A DNA stretch of 12,362 nucleotides from Collybiopsis luxurians FD-317 M1 (GCA_000827265.1 KN834967.1:1-12362), one strand, 5' to 3'; counted from the first letter of the stretch, positions 1 through 8,379 are shown. A program made the numbers and translations. Notes: generated by a model from the sequence alone, not told the origin.

Positions 1-29
1 GTATAGCACATATGAAAATTTTAGTTCAT

Positions 30-235
30 AACTCGGCGAGTTGAGAACAAAAAATTCACACTTTTGCTACGCACTGCATATGAGCGTTGTACTAGAAAGT
101 GTATAGGCAAAGTATGAAGGGGACAATGTCCTCTATCAGTGAGTACCATATGGTCACTGATGTGAGAGAACTGAGAGCGGAGTAGACCAAATGAACTCAT
201 GTACCTATGAGGATGAGTTGTGCATTTGGTCTACT
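30..235. repeat. Cluster of perfect inverted repeats (hairpin-forming)
   Basis: Four inverted repeats lie close together: AACTC/GAGTT around GGC (30-42); GGACA/TGTCC around one base (121-131); ATCAGTGA/TCACTGAT (135-142 with 154-161), with the palindrome ACCATATGGT inside; and a long one at 181-235. The last has a perfect 13-bp outer arm (AGTAGACCAAATG at 181-193 with its complement at 223-235) and a 7-bp inner arm (194-200 with 213-219) separated by a 3-nt bulge on one side. Function is unknown. A non-autonomous transposon end or a structured RNA are both possible. Confidence 0.75.
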
Positions 236-528
236 GGACATCTGTTGTATGCAGAGGCCTCCAGAAACACTCACAAAGCTCGTCTTCATGTCGAATAAAT
301 TCTAAAATTCATTTGATACAACTAGAAATAAGTTTCTCCCAGCATACTATGTAATTAGGGAAGCCATATTTGGCTGGATTTTTTGCTCCAGTTGCTTGAG
401 ACAATGTGTGTTCTGACAATAAAGAAATCAAGACATGATTCCAGTGTGATGATTTTGCTTTGGCTGCCATTAATTCTGACATATCTAGCTTTGTTGAATA
501 TAAGGTTGGTCTACACGGCTGAGGGTTC

Positions 529-555
529 TGTTGAAAGAGCTGCAGCTCTTTAACA
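529..555. repeat. 18-bp perfect palindrome with extended arms
   Basis: AAAGAGCTGCAGCTCTTT (534-551) is self-complementary. With one unpaired G (533) the pairing extends through TGTT (529-532) and AACA (552-555). No neighbouring feature explains it. Confidence 0.75.
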
Positions 556-860
556 GATGCACTCTGGACTTCCTTCTATGCTTGACTAATACCTTCTTCA
601 ATCTCCAGTGCCTTGCATATTGTTTCTCAACAGAGACACTAGATTACTTTAATGAAATAAATCAGTAATGAATAAAGCTTACTCACACTGGCATTATTTT
701 TTATTTCAGTTGCAGAGTATTGATAACTCATGTTGAGGCAGAAGAAAGAAGTTTGACACCTGTCAGCCATCATATGCTGCACCGGCTGCTCAGTAATTAT
801 GGCTGCTCAATGTACATGTCTGAATTTCCTCCTTACACAGCCAGAGACCAGGCTCAGCAA

Positions 861-962
861 AGTATAAGTACTAAGTTTTTAAACAGTAAAAATTACAGTC
901 TTTAACTTCACCTTGCTCATCTATACTTTGGTTGCATTTCCCAACCTCTTTCTATCTTCAAC
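861..962 (+). promoter_or_regulatory. Conserved leader of X copy 1
   Basis: The roughly 100 bases before the X start codon match the bases before X copy 2 (6968-7068, opposite strand). The shared block begins at TATAAGTACT and runs through CTTCACCT to AACATGTCTGC. Similarity outside an obvious coding frame suggests a copied promoter/5' leader, so the duplicated unit is longer than the coding sequence. An upstream frame ends at a shared stop (TCTTTAA here, TCTCTGA in copy 2), so part of the block could also be coding. Confidence 0.5.
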
Positions 963-2680
963 ATGTCTGCTCCATTTGTCATTACTGCTCAAAGTGAGTA
1001 TGAAGCCTATCTCACAGCCCTTAAGAAAGCACAAGACATGGTGCAAAATCTTATTAACACAGATTTTATTGAGGATGAACATTGACCTGCCATTGAAAAG
1101 ATATTGACTGCATTGGTCATGTCTTTTTCCTTTCATTTGTTATTCTATTCTACATGTTTCTTTGTAATCTAAGCCAGTCACCAAAGACTTTACCAAAAGA
1201 AAGGACTACCTTGATGCCTACAACTGTTGCCTTGTGCTGGCAAAGCCTATATACAACAAGGGAAGGGTTCATTACTATGACAAGTGTGCCACCTTCTATC
1301 AGTCCCTTTAAGATTGTCACCTCAGCACAAGCTCAGGCCACTGAGCAGTGCAAAAAGGTTCATCGACCAGCTCATCCTTCATAAGACTTTGTAACACCTT
1401 CAAAGGTTGACTACAAATTCAAGTCTAAAACTACTTGCAAGGAGGCTGATTTTGATTCTGAAGTTGTCAGTCATTTCAAAAGTACCAATACTGACAAGAT
1501 ATGGCTTTGCCTCTATTGCTAAATCATCATCTCAATAAAGATACTAGTCAGGGGAAGCAGCACTACTCAAGCAGTCTGTGCTTTCTTTCAAGAAGAAACA
1601 GGTGCATCAAGCATATTAAATCTTTTTCTCAGATTAACACTATCCTTGTTTCAGAATCAAGACTGTCCTTACAAAGGTGCCAATTGTCCCAATGTAAGTT
1701 TATCACTCATTTGTTTGACAAAGTTCTAATTTTCATCTATAGGAACAGGCCAGTGCTAACAAGCAAGCCAGTCTCAAGAGGCCTCATCACAATGATGATA
1801 TTCAGAACTTTTGTCATCTCAAAACCAATGGTGGGTTCCTTTTATGTCTATTCAACTAGGATAATCAGTGGGAGGCAGCAGTCTATGACTACTGCATTGA
1901 CCATCTTGTTCTATGAATGCCATTTCCATCATTCTTAGACTTTATCAGTTCATTCTCTCTTGCAAAATATGTTTAGGAGGGTTCAGAACATCTTGCCCTA
2001 CTTATCATGCAGCAGAACAAGTAGTATCTCACTGAACTCCCTTTTTCTATCATTTCCCTTATCAACCTTGCCTTTTCTGGCAACTAGCTTTCCAGCCACA
2101 ATGAATATCCATTCTGCTCTTTTTCAATGGCAGAGTGTGCATGATATCAAGAAGGTTGCTACAATCAGGTTTCTTTCAAATTATACAACCTCAAAACTGA
2201 GCAACTAGCTGGTTGGACAAATCTAGATCATGAAGAAGAGCTTTGCCAAGCCAGCAAACTTTCCAGTCTCCTTACTAAGAAACTCGCCAAAGAAGAAAGA
2301 TCTTCTCTAGAGGATTTTTGCTACTCCAATGACTCCGACAATTTCTTCACTTATTAAGATCCACTTCTCAAGTTGTTGAATCCTGCTATTGAGAATACAG
2401 ACTGGTTAGTCTGTCTGCATTGAATTCTAGACATTTCTCAGGTCACCATCCAGCAGACCAGTCTCAATATTTGTGAGAAATACAAAAGAAGATTGTTTAA
2501 CAAAACTCTTCCCAACCTTAAGCAGCTTATTGCTTCATTTTCCCTCAATGAGCAAATGTAGAACCAATTTAAACTTATGGAAGGTATTTTTGGCATGGGT
2601 GTCCTGCTTCAGAGCAGCTTTCATTATTGCAACAAGTTGTTTCATTCCAGAGACACAATTTGTAATTGTGTCAACCAGTT
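963..2680 (+). pseudogene. Family X gene, copy 1 (unrecognised multi-exon protein, decayed)
   Basis: I do not recognise the product. The model rests on alignment with the inverted copy at 5416-6967. Exons: 963-1115, 1174-1498, 1541-1601, 1655-1693, 1743-about 2680. The protein starts MSAPFVITAQSEYEAYL. Both copies keep KKAQ.MVQNLI, PAIEKxL, KPV.KD.TK, KDY.D.Y, QGCHL-like and IHR in exons 1-2, an acidic S..V/IVSH stretch at the end of exon 2, PYKG.N.PN in exon 4, and KRPHHN, QWEA.VY, FLDFI, LINLAFS, LSSHN and NTDWLVC in exon 5. Damage is many in-frame stops (TGA at 1083; TAG, TGA and TAA in exon 5), a frameshift near 1322, and loss of the intron-2 donor (AT at 1499 where copy 2 has GT). No transmembrane segment or enzyme motif is seen. 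After about 2515 there is no partner copy to confirm the frame, and it overlaps the opposite-strand remnant W, so the 3' end is uncertain. Confidence 0.65.
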
Positions 2681-3715
2681 GTCACTTTTATAATTTCAAT
2701 TCTTCAATTATCATTTTTCATATCTCAACTGGTGAGTCCCCATGTGTCCTGAAAACCTTCTTCAACCCTTTGAGATAAGCTTTGAAGGTGTTGAAGTTTC
2801 TTACTACTTTGTTGTCTACTGTTCTCAGTTAATCTATTTTAGACTTAAGTAGGTTCAATGCAGCAAACACTTCTTCATTTTAGTAATAGATTTCCATTTT
2901 CAAGAACAATTTTTCTTGTATGATATCATTATAAACTAGATCTTTATACAAAATTGGGAACCCTGATCAATTGATTTGAGTTTTTCATCTAAGCACCTCA
3001 GCACTTTTCCATTTTTGATTTTCAAAACTTTTTAAAGAAGTCTATTTTTTTGATGACTTCTTCTCAAGTCACAACACATGCCTGTATAGAAGCAGAACCC
3101 TGTGTTAGCTATGACTTTGGCCTGCAGATTATTTTCAAGTTCTCATTTGTTAAATGAAGGCTGGTAATATATAAACCCTATGGGGTTCAAGTTTTTCTCA
3201 TTCAAAGTTTTCTTTTCCCTCTCATTATGTCTTTTTCTTCAGACAACTTTCAATTATATCTTTTTTCTTTTATATGAGATACTAACCTTCTATATACATT
3301 GGCAGAACAAAACTTAATACTGACAATACAAAAATCATTCTTTGACATTTTCCATTTTGACAATGTCACCACTTCAGACTTTGACTTTCCTTCTAATATT
3401 GTAGACTGTGGGTTTTGCAGCCACTCAATAATGTCCGGCATAACTTTGTGGAATCTTTTTCCATTAGCAGTCTTATGCCTTTCAACATAAGGATGCCCCA
3501 TATTCAACTCCTCTGTGTCTTCAGGTAGCATTCAACAAGTTTGATCAACAACCAGAACAAAGGGTTCCATTTGTTATTAAAATTGCTCAAATGTAACAAT
3601 ATTCATTTCCAGGACTTGTTGATGGTTCAACTCAAATTCTTTCTTCTGATTCAGGGCAACTTGCAAATCATCCTCAAAGTTATTGACAGTTACAGCTTTT
3701 TTTTAAAAAAATCTC
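2560..3715 (-). pseudogene. Remnant W: decayed coiled-coil-type coding sequence
   Basis: Product not recognised. Reading the minus strand from about 3715, one frame runs to 3250 with only three stops (TAA, TAA, TGA), each one C-to-T step from CAA, CAA or CGA. It includes NNFEDDLQVALNQKKEFEL, LPEDTEELNMGHPYVERHK and HKVMPDIIEWLQNP. A possible donor (GTTAGT) follows at about 3276. After a gap, coding character resumes (KKTLNEKNLNPIGFIYYQ near 3190-3140). It then continues with one frame change near 2945 into a long charged, heptad-like stretch: EVFAALNLLKSKID, VRNFNTFKAYLKGLKKVF, KMIIEELKL, QLVDTITNCVSGMKQL. Stops there again are TAA or TGA where Q or R would fit. It reads like a soluble coiled-coil protein. 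It lies directly downstream of the gypsy RNase H on the same strand, but I see no integrase motif linking them. Confidence 0.5.
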
Positions 3716-3785
3716 TTACGAGTATCAATTTTGTCTTTAAAATCTTTTATGTCCAAAGGCCATTCTAAAGAATATAGGTGCACTG

Positions 3786-4142
3786 TCATTGATCATATTC
3801 TTCTTCAGTCCTGAGAATGGGTGTTGATATTGCATTAGCTGCTTGTTGAGACAACCCATCTGCTAGTTCATGAAGTTTTCTCTTAATGTGTACCAAATCA
3901 AAATGATATTTTCTGACTTCTTCTATCCATCTATTGATGGTTGTGTTAAGTCCACAGCTTGAATTATCCAGTATTCCTTTAATGTACTTAGCATCAGTAG
4001 CCACAGTAAGACTTTGACATCCATATAACAGATAATGACTGGTTTGCAATGACTTCATCAAGCCATAAAGTTCCCATTTCAACTGCAAGAATCTCATCTC
4101 TCTTTCATTGAGCACTCCTAAACTGAAGTAGCAAAAATACAC
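3786..4142 (-). pseudogene. Ty3/gypsy retrotransposon RNase H fragment
   Basis: The 118-codon open frame matches the RNase H end of fungal Ty3/gypsy polyproteins. LNEREMRF, then KWELYGLMKSL, TDAKYIKGIL (catalytic Asp of the TDA motif), TTINRWIEEV and the terminal ADGLSQQ (usually DGLSRR) appear in the family order. RNase H removes the RNA strand of the RNA:DNA hybrid during reverse transcription. The fragment lacks the reverse transcriptase upstream and a recognisable integrase downstream. It starts about 25 bases after the copia gag frame closes, so two unrelated retrotransposon classes are joined here. The open frame itself has no internal stop, but it is a fragment and cannot encode a full element. 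Confidence 0.85.
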
Positions 4143-4166
4143 TTTTGATTTGTTGTTCAGGTCTAT

Positions 4167-4787
4167 TTAATAACTCGCTGCCTTATTCAGAGACTGTTCC
4201 CTTTTCTTCTGGTTGAGCTCCTCTGCTTTAAACAATCCAAGAACAATGTCCTTATCCAGATTGTCTTGTAGTAACAGATTGGCAGAGAGATATGAATACT
4301 TCCCAGGAAGCGACCTGATAAGGGCCATTGCTTCCAACTCTTTGTCTAGCATCTCAATGGTAAAGTTCTTAGGGTGCAGTCTTTTAATTTGATTCATTGC
4401 AGCCCCCACTCTATCACCAAGAGATTGTAATGATTCCTCCTCTGATTTGACAATTGAGAACAGCTCGTCATAAGCATTGAATCTAGTACCAGGTTTCTTG
4501 GAAATATGGATTTTCTCCAATGTAGCCCACATTGCCACTGGATCATCAAGACATTCTTTCAAGTGTTATTTCTGATCAGATCCCACACACAGGTATATTT
4601 CACCTGCAGCCCTCATTGCTTTCTTCTCCCATTTTGAGCGTTCTTCTTCTTTTGAGAATTTGACCTCTTTCCCAATAACAAGCTGCCAATAGCCTCTACT
4701 CATCAACCATGCTTGCATGTCACCACACCATTTATTGTAATTGGAGTTATTCAATACTTTAATTTTAGGTAGAGATGATTCAGCCAT
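4167..4787 (-). pseudogene. gag: Ty1/copia gag (N-terminal part), one internal stop
   Basis: Gag is the nucleocapsid-type structural protein that packages copia RNA. The frame begins at MAESSLPKIKVLNNSNYNKW (ATG at 4787), a start favoured because the short N-terminus before NY.KW is typical; an upstream in-frame ATG at 4841 also exists. Features of the UBN2/copia gag family follow: NYNKWCGDMQAWL, YLCVGSDQK, DPVAMWATLEKI, FNAYDELFSI, LGDRV, LPGKYSYLSANLL. The first and second halves are in the same frame, separated by one TAA (4566-4568) followed by CAC, so a single Q(CAA)-to-stop change explains the break. The frame closes at 4167 before any CCHC zinc knuckle, protease or integrase, so the element is truncated. 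It lies 161 bases downstream of its own PBS, the normal order. Confidence 0.85.
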
Positions 4788-4947
4788 GGTAATAGTTGAG
4801 TGTTTGATAATAAAGCCAACAAGAGCAAAAGCAATGTGCAATTAACAATAACTTGCACTGATAACAACAATGACAATAAATGTCACAAAAGCTAACAACA
4901 AAGCAATCAAGAGTAATCAACAAACACTGCGCAATTTTTAAAGGCCA

Positions 4948-4959
4948 GGGCCCATAACC
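4948..4959 (-). promoter_or_regulatory. Primer binding site, half-tRNA(iMet) type
   Basis: Immediately inside the LTR end, the plus strand reads GGGCCCATAACC, which matches the anticodon arm of initiator tRNA-Met (CAT anticodon included). The minus-strand element therefore carries GGTTATGGGCCC directly after its 5' LTR. Drosophila copia and related elements prime with a 5' half of tRNA-iMet cleaved in the anticodon arm rather than with the tRNA 3' end. This fixes the element's direction (minus) and the LTR border. Confidence 0.8.
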
Positions 4960-5415
4960 TGTTAAAGATCAGGCAACTAAAGCAGCAATGATTGAGATCA
5001 CAACAAGTTTTGGTTTGGTAATAATAACTTGTATAATAGATTGTTTGTAACTCGTAGTGTCAACAGATTGAGTATTCTACTAGATTCTCTCTAGACATAT
5101 AAGGATTAGGGGTCTGTTTGGTTCTATTTGCATGCAAATGCATGAGGCATGAAAACAGGTGTCTACATTTTTGTGCCCTGCCAAAATATTCCAATGACAC
5201 AAACTTTTCCCCATCTCCAAAGTCCAACTACTAAAACTATTCCACTTTTATCTATACTACATATACACATTGTACATGTCCTTAGAAGTGTTTCAGCACT
5301 TCTTTCAACACAGCCCCCTGATGAAACACTTCTTCAATCCCACACATCCCTCCATCCAATCCTTCTTCTATTCACCATCTCTCTACAGAAGGAAGTGTAG
5401 TCACCAAAACCAATA
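4960..5415 (-). mobile_element. Ty1/copia 5' LTR (copy B)
   Basis: 456 bp, near-identical to 10989-11421. The inner border is TG at 4960-4961 next to the PBS. The outer border is CCAATA at 5410-5415, where the other copy has CCAACA, so the expected terminal CA has become TA. It contains the 14-bp palindrome ATTTGCATGCAAAT (5126-5139) and a 21-bp block with a TATA-like motif that is missing from copy A. An 83-codon frame on the opposite strand (5149-5400) is present in both LTRs, but this follows from their identity. The LTR interrupts X copy 2. Confidence 0.88.
5093..5113 (-). promoter_or_regulatory. TATA-like block present only in this LTR
   Basis: In the element's direction the block contains CCTTATATG, a candidate TATA box about 310 bases into the LTR, so a U3/R boundary just after it is plausible. 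The other LTR lacks exactly these 21 bases; the flanking CTCTCT/CTGTTTGG is continuous there. Confidence 0.4.
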
Positions 5416-6967
5416 AAAGGTTCCTTCAAATAGTTGCCTTTCATATTTCTGATGAATATTGAGAGATCTGCTGCACATCAACCTCAGATAATTTGAAGGT
5501 TCAATGAGAACAGACTAACCAGTCTGTATTTCCAATTATAGGATTCAATGACCTGAGCAGAGGATCTTAATAGATGAAAAACTCATCAGAATCATTCAAA
5601 TAGGAGAACTTGTCTGATGAAGAATTTTCTTTGTCAGCAAGCCAATTGGTAAGGATTCTGACAAGTTTGCTAGCTCAATGAAGACCTTTGTTGTGGCCAA
5701 TATCAGCCCATCCAGCAATCTGCTCAGTTTCAAGGTCATAGAGCTCAGGTGAAACTTGACCATGACAACCTTGCTGATACCAGGTATACTTGATGACATT
5801 GCTCAAATAAAATGGGCATTTATTGTGGCTAGAAAGCCAGTCACTGGAGAAAGCAAGATTGATCAGAGGAATAATGAAGAAAGAGGTTTTGGTGAGAAAC
5901 CACCTATTTTATTGCTCCAGTTGCATACAGTGATGGAATGCAGCCTCTCAGATACATCGAGCAATAGAATAAGAGCCAATGAAGTCCAGGAAAGAAGAGA
6001 AGCTCATGCGACACATGAGGTGCCGGATGTATTTGTAGACAGGAGCTTCCCACTGGTCCTCAAGATTATAGAGATTTTGAAAAACAGACCCACTATTTGT
6101 TTCAGGTCAGTGAAAGTTCTGAATGTTGTTATTGTGATGAGGCCTCTTGAGATTGGCTCACTCATTGGCACTGGCCTGTCTCTGAAGTAATCAGTTATGT
6201 CTTAAAGAAAAATCATGAAGAAGACAATATACATTGGGATGATTGGGACCTTTGTATGGATGGACCTTCAATGAAATGTCAGAACAATGGAGCATTAAAA
6301 AGATTTTCAGCTTACCTTGTTCTTTTTAAAGGAGAGTACATCAGTCTTAGACTTTGTAGACTCCCCATTCTGAATAAAAGACCTGGTAGTCAGTAAATGA
6401 TTGTGTCAATAAAGTAGGATCCTTACTTTGGCATCTGTGTCGACACCTTTTGTGTGGCTAACTATCTCAGAATCAGAGTCATTAGCTGCCTTGTCTTCAT
6501 GAAAAGTCTTAGACTTGGATCTTCACTTGATCTGTTGTTACAGTTAGTGGGCAGTCATAGCAAAAGGTGTCGATGAATCTTTTTCTGAATCTCAGCAGCT
6601 TGAGCAGCATTGAGGTGACAGCCTTGAAAGGACTGGAGAAAGGTAATACATTTTTCATAGTGTTGCACTTCAACTGCCTCATGAACAGGCTTGGCCAAAT
6701 TGAGGCAAAGTTTGTAGGTGTCAAAGTAGTCCTTTCATTTGGTAAGATCTTTGGCAACTGGCTTCATCTATGGGGATAGTTAGCTGACCATCTTAGTCTG
6801 GGAAAATGTCATACTAAAGCAATCAACATCTTTTCAATGGCTGGTTTGCATTCCTCCTCAGTGAAGTCTGCTTCAATGAGGTTCTGAACCATACCCTGGG
6901 CCTTCTTAATGACCAACAAATAAGTGTCATACTCAGATTGAGCAATGATGACAGTGGTTGCAGACAT
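5416..6967 (-). pseudogene. Family X gene, copy 2 (inverted, 3'-truncated by LTR)
   Basis: This is the partner of the copy at 963-2680. Exons (minus): 6967-6815, 6761-6427, 6382-6316, 6265-6233, 6181-5416. Exon 1 is 153 nt in both copies, and exons 3 and 4 differ by exactly 6 nt, so frame is kept. Introns are 44-53 nt; donors include GTAAGG, GTAAGC and GTATAT. The protein begins MSATTVIIAQSEYDTYL. It keeps KPAIEKML, KDYFDTYKLCLNLAKP, SFQGCHLNAAQAAEIQKK, YKGPNHPN, LKRPHHN, EDQWEAPVYKYIRHL, FLDFIGSY and GNTDWLVCSH. In-frame stops occur (e.g. TGA in exon 2 where copy 1 has AGA, and several TGA/TAA in exon 5). Coding similarity stops abruptly at the LTR border after a YERQLFEGTF motif, where copy 1 continues YKRRLFNKTLP. 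The function is unknown. Confidence 0.68.
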
Positions 6968-7068
6968 GTTTACAGCAAGCTGGAAGATGAAGATGCATTC
7001 AAAAAACTAATGAGTGAGGTGAAGTCAGAGACTACAAGCTTTGCCTGCCAAAAATTCAGTACTTATAT
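6968..7068 (-). promoter_or_regulatory. Conserved leader of X copy 2
   Basis: The minus-strand bases before ATG 6967 match those before copy 1 (TATAAGTACT, CTGACTTCACCTCACTCAT and the block joining AACATGTCTGC). An open frame (7279-7025) ends inside it at the stop shared with copy 1, so a short upstream coding exon cannot be excluded. Confidence 0.5.
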
Positions 7069-7677
7069 GATTTTGGTTAACACTGCTCAATGAAGTAGTT
7101 GCAACTGGTTGGCTGGTCCAGTTAAACATTGGGTCAAAGCTGACCTTGACACTGGACATGTAGTCTTTGAACTGTATTCTGTTAGCACAAATTTTTATTG
7201 TCTTATTACTAGTGTTGTGATCCAGTGATATCCAATGGAGCCGCTGGCCAAGCATTGACAACTTTTGTTTCCATGCCAATGAAACATGAAGTCAATAAAT
7301 CATGGACTTGATTTTTGTCTTAAGTTTGATTGCCTCCACACTCCCAACAACTGAGAACAGTTATTATTTTTAGTTTGGGAGAGGGATACAGGCTAAAAAG
7401 ATGAGTTGACAAACTAGACCATCAGTGGAAGGAGTTGTAGACCACTGAAATTTTGAAATTTTATGCTCAAAAAGTGGTAACCTTTGCCTCAACAAACAGC
7501 CAATTAAGAAGTGGAAAGAAATTGCTCAAAGAAACTATAATCCAACAAGAAGTCAGAAAACAGTATCTGCAGGAATGAATTCCTGGCTTGTATGTGTTGG
7601 TCATCTTGTGCAAAGAACATAGATGCCGCCGGGTGCTAAAAGAAGCTGAAGTAAAAGTAAAGGGCTCTGGTTTTTTA
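7069..7677. other. Stretch without a recognised gene
   Basis: Between the X leader and the tRNA-like sequence I see no supported gene. A minus-strand open frame at 7279-7025 is weakly protein-like but has no family signature. AT-rich motifs such as TTTTGAAATTTT recur near 7450 and 7800. Confidence 0.4.
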
Positions 7678-7780
7678 TAGTTCCATTGGGAATCAAACCC
7701 AAGTCTCTCTTAAGTGTTAAAATGCTTCAAAAGTTCTTTACGATCTAGGGAAAGTGCTTTAACTACTAAGCTATGGAACC
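7678..7780 (-). tRNA. tRNA-like sequence, possibly intron-bearing tRNA pseudogene or SINE head
   Basis: On the minus strand GGTTCCA (7780-7774) can pair with TGGAACT (7685-7679; six Watson-Crick pairs plus a terminal G-T), followed by A73. A D arm GCTT..AAGC lies in an A-box-like stretch (7756-7773). A five-pair T arm TTGGG/CCCAA surrounds the B-box-like GGTTTGATTCC (7689-7699; consensus GGTTCGANTCC). The acceptor and D arms resemble fungal tRNA-Thr. The central part is about 30 nt too long for a plain tRNA. An intron in the anticodon arm, or decay, would explain this, and the anticodon cannot be fixed (the loop contains CTAGAT). The C-to-T in the B box and the G-T at the acceptor end suggest a decayed copy. 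Confidence 0.5.
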
Positions 7781-7781
7781 A

Positions 7782-8340
7782 TCAGGAAGATACAAAGAAT
7801 TTTGAAATTTACAGGATAAATTCTCGGATCAAGATGCCAGCCTATGACTAAGCTGGCAAGTTGAGGATACAAGGTACAATTGCCTCTGATATGTGGGTCA
7901 TTGAAGGGTAGTCTAGCACAGAACATCCTTGTTGAGCTACAGCAGCAACCAGCCTTTACTGCCTGACTGAAATAATGGGTTGGCATCCCTGAAAACTTGA
8001 AGAAAGTAAATTACTCATAAAGTTGATGAGGAGTCTTGCCATATTCATCAGCAAGTCTGGCAAACTCAGTACAGTTGCAGGCTTCATTAGCCAAATGCCA
8101 ATAGAACTCCTGATATTGAATATTGGAGTGACCAGGGCACTGACCATTGATGACTGGACAATACACTTGATGCTCCACCAGATGGGTCTGGGTTTTGATG
8201 AGTCTGGCAATGTCCAGCAAGTTGAAATCATGATAGATACAGTCAGGCAGAAGGTTAGCCTTTAGAAAGCTGGCTGTTAAGACTTCATAGGCTGAGATAG
8301 GCATAGAGCCATTGAACTGAGACATCATTCTGGCTGACAA
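7782..8340 (-). pseudogene. Unrecognised reading frame Y, one internal stop
   Basis: From ATG 8340 a 109-codon frame (MSARMMSQFNGSMPISAYEV, then LLPDCIYHDFNLLDIARLI, VYCPVINGQCPGHSN, FYWHLANEACNCTEF, ARLADEYGKTPHQLYE) ends at TAA 8011-8013. The same frame then stays open to 7782 (GMPTHYFSQAVKAGCCC, LPFNDPHIRGNCTLYPQ, VIGWHLDPRIYPVNF). The single stop is one C-to-T change from CAA. Alternatively a very short GT..AG segment (8012 down to about 7987) lies there, but at about 26 nt it is unlikely to be an intron. Composition is protein-like, with several Cys and His, but I see no known domain. The frame runs into the tRNA-like sequence at its 3' end. A TATA-like run lies about 30 bases upstream of the ATG. 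Confidence 0.4.
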
Positions 8341-8367
8341 GTCAATGATTGACTACATTTGTTGCAC

Positions 8368-8379
8368 ATATATATATAA
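8368..8379 (-). promoter_or_regulatory. TATA-like run upstream of Y
   Basis: The alternating sequence ATATATATATAA lies 28 bases before the Y start codon. It could be a core promoter or simply an AT-repeat. Confidence 0.25.

Larger units (their letters stand above)
1..862. other. Non-coding stretch, no gene recognised
   Basis: I find no convincing protein or RNA gene here; open frames are short and low in information. It is AT-rich and CpG-poor. Its visible structure is a set of short inverted repeats in the first 240 bases and a strong palindrome near 540, listed separately. A possible 3' splice site (TTATTTCAG) ends at 709, just ahead of a short open frame (720-905) whose last part lies in the leader shared by both X copies. 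Confidence 0.5.

Noticed and set aside
3299..3490. Plus-strand open frame inside W
   Set aside because: It is the complement of the better-supported minus-strand frame, which extends well beyond it through stops that fit C-to-T changes.
3698..3712. T-run followed by A-run (TTTTTTTTAAAAAAA)
   Set aside because: A homopolymer pair in AT-rich DNA; no tail or terminator role can be supported.
5149..5400. 83-codon open frame in the LTR, repeated at 11155-11406
   Set aside because: It runs antisense to the element, and its conservation follows from the 97% identity of the LTRs; the residues show no domain.
5756..6190. 144-codon plus-strand open frame
   Set aside because: It lies antisense to X copy 2, whose minus-strand exons align with copy 1; the plus frame has no counterpart there.
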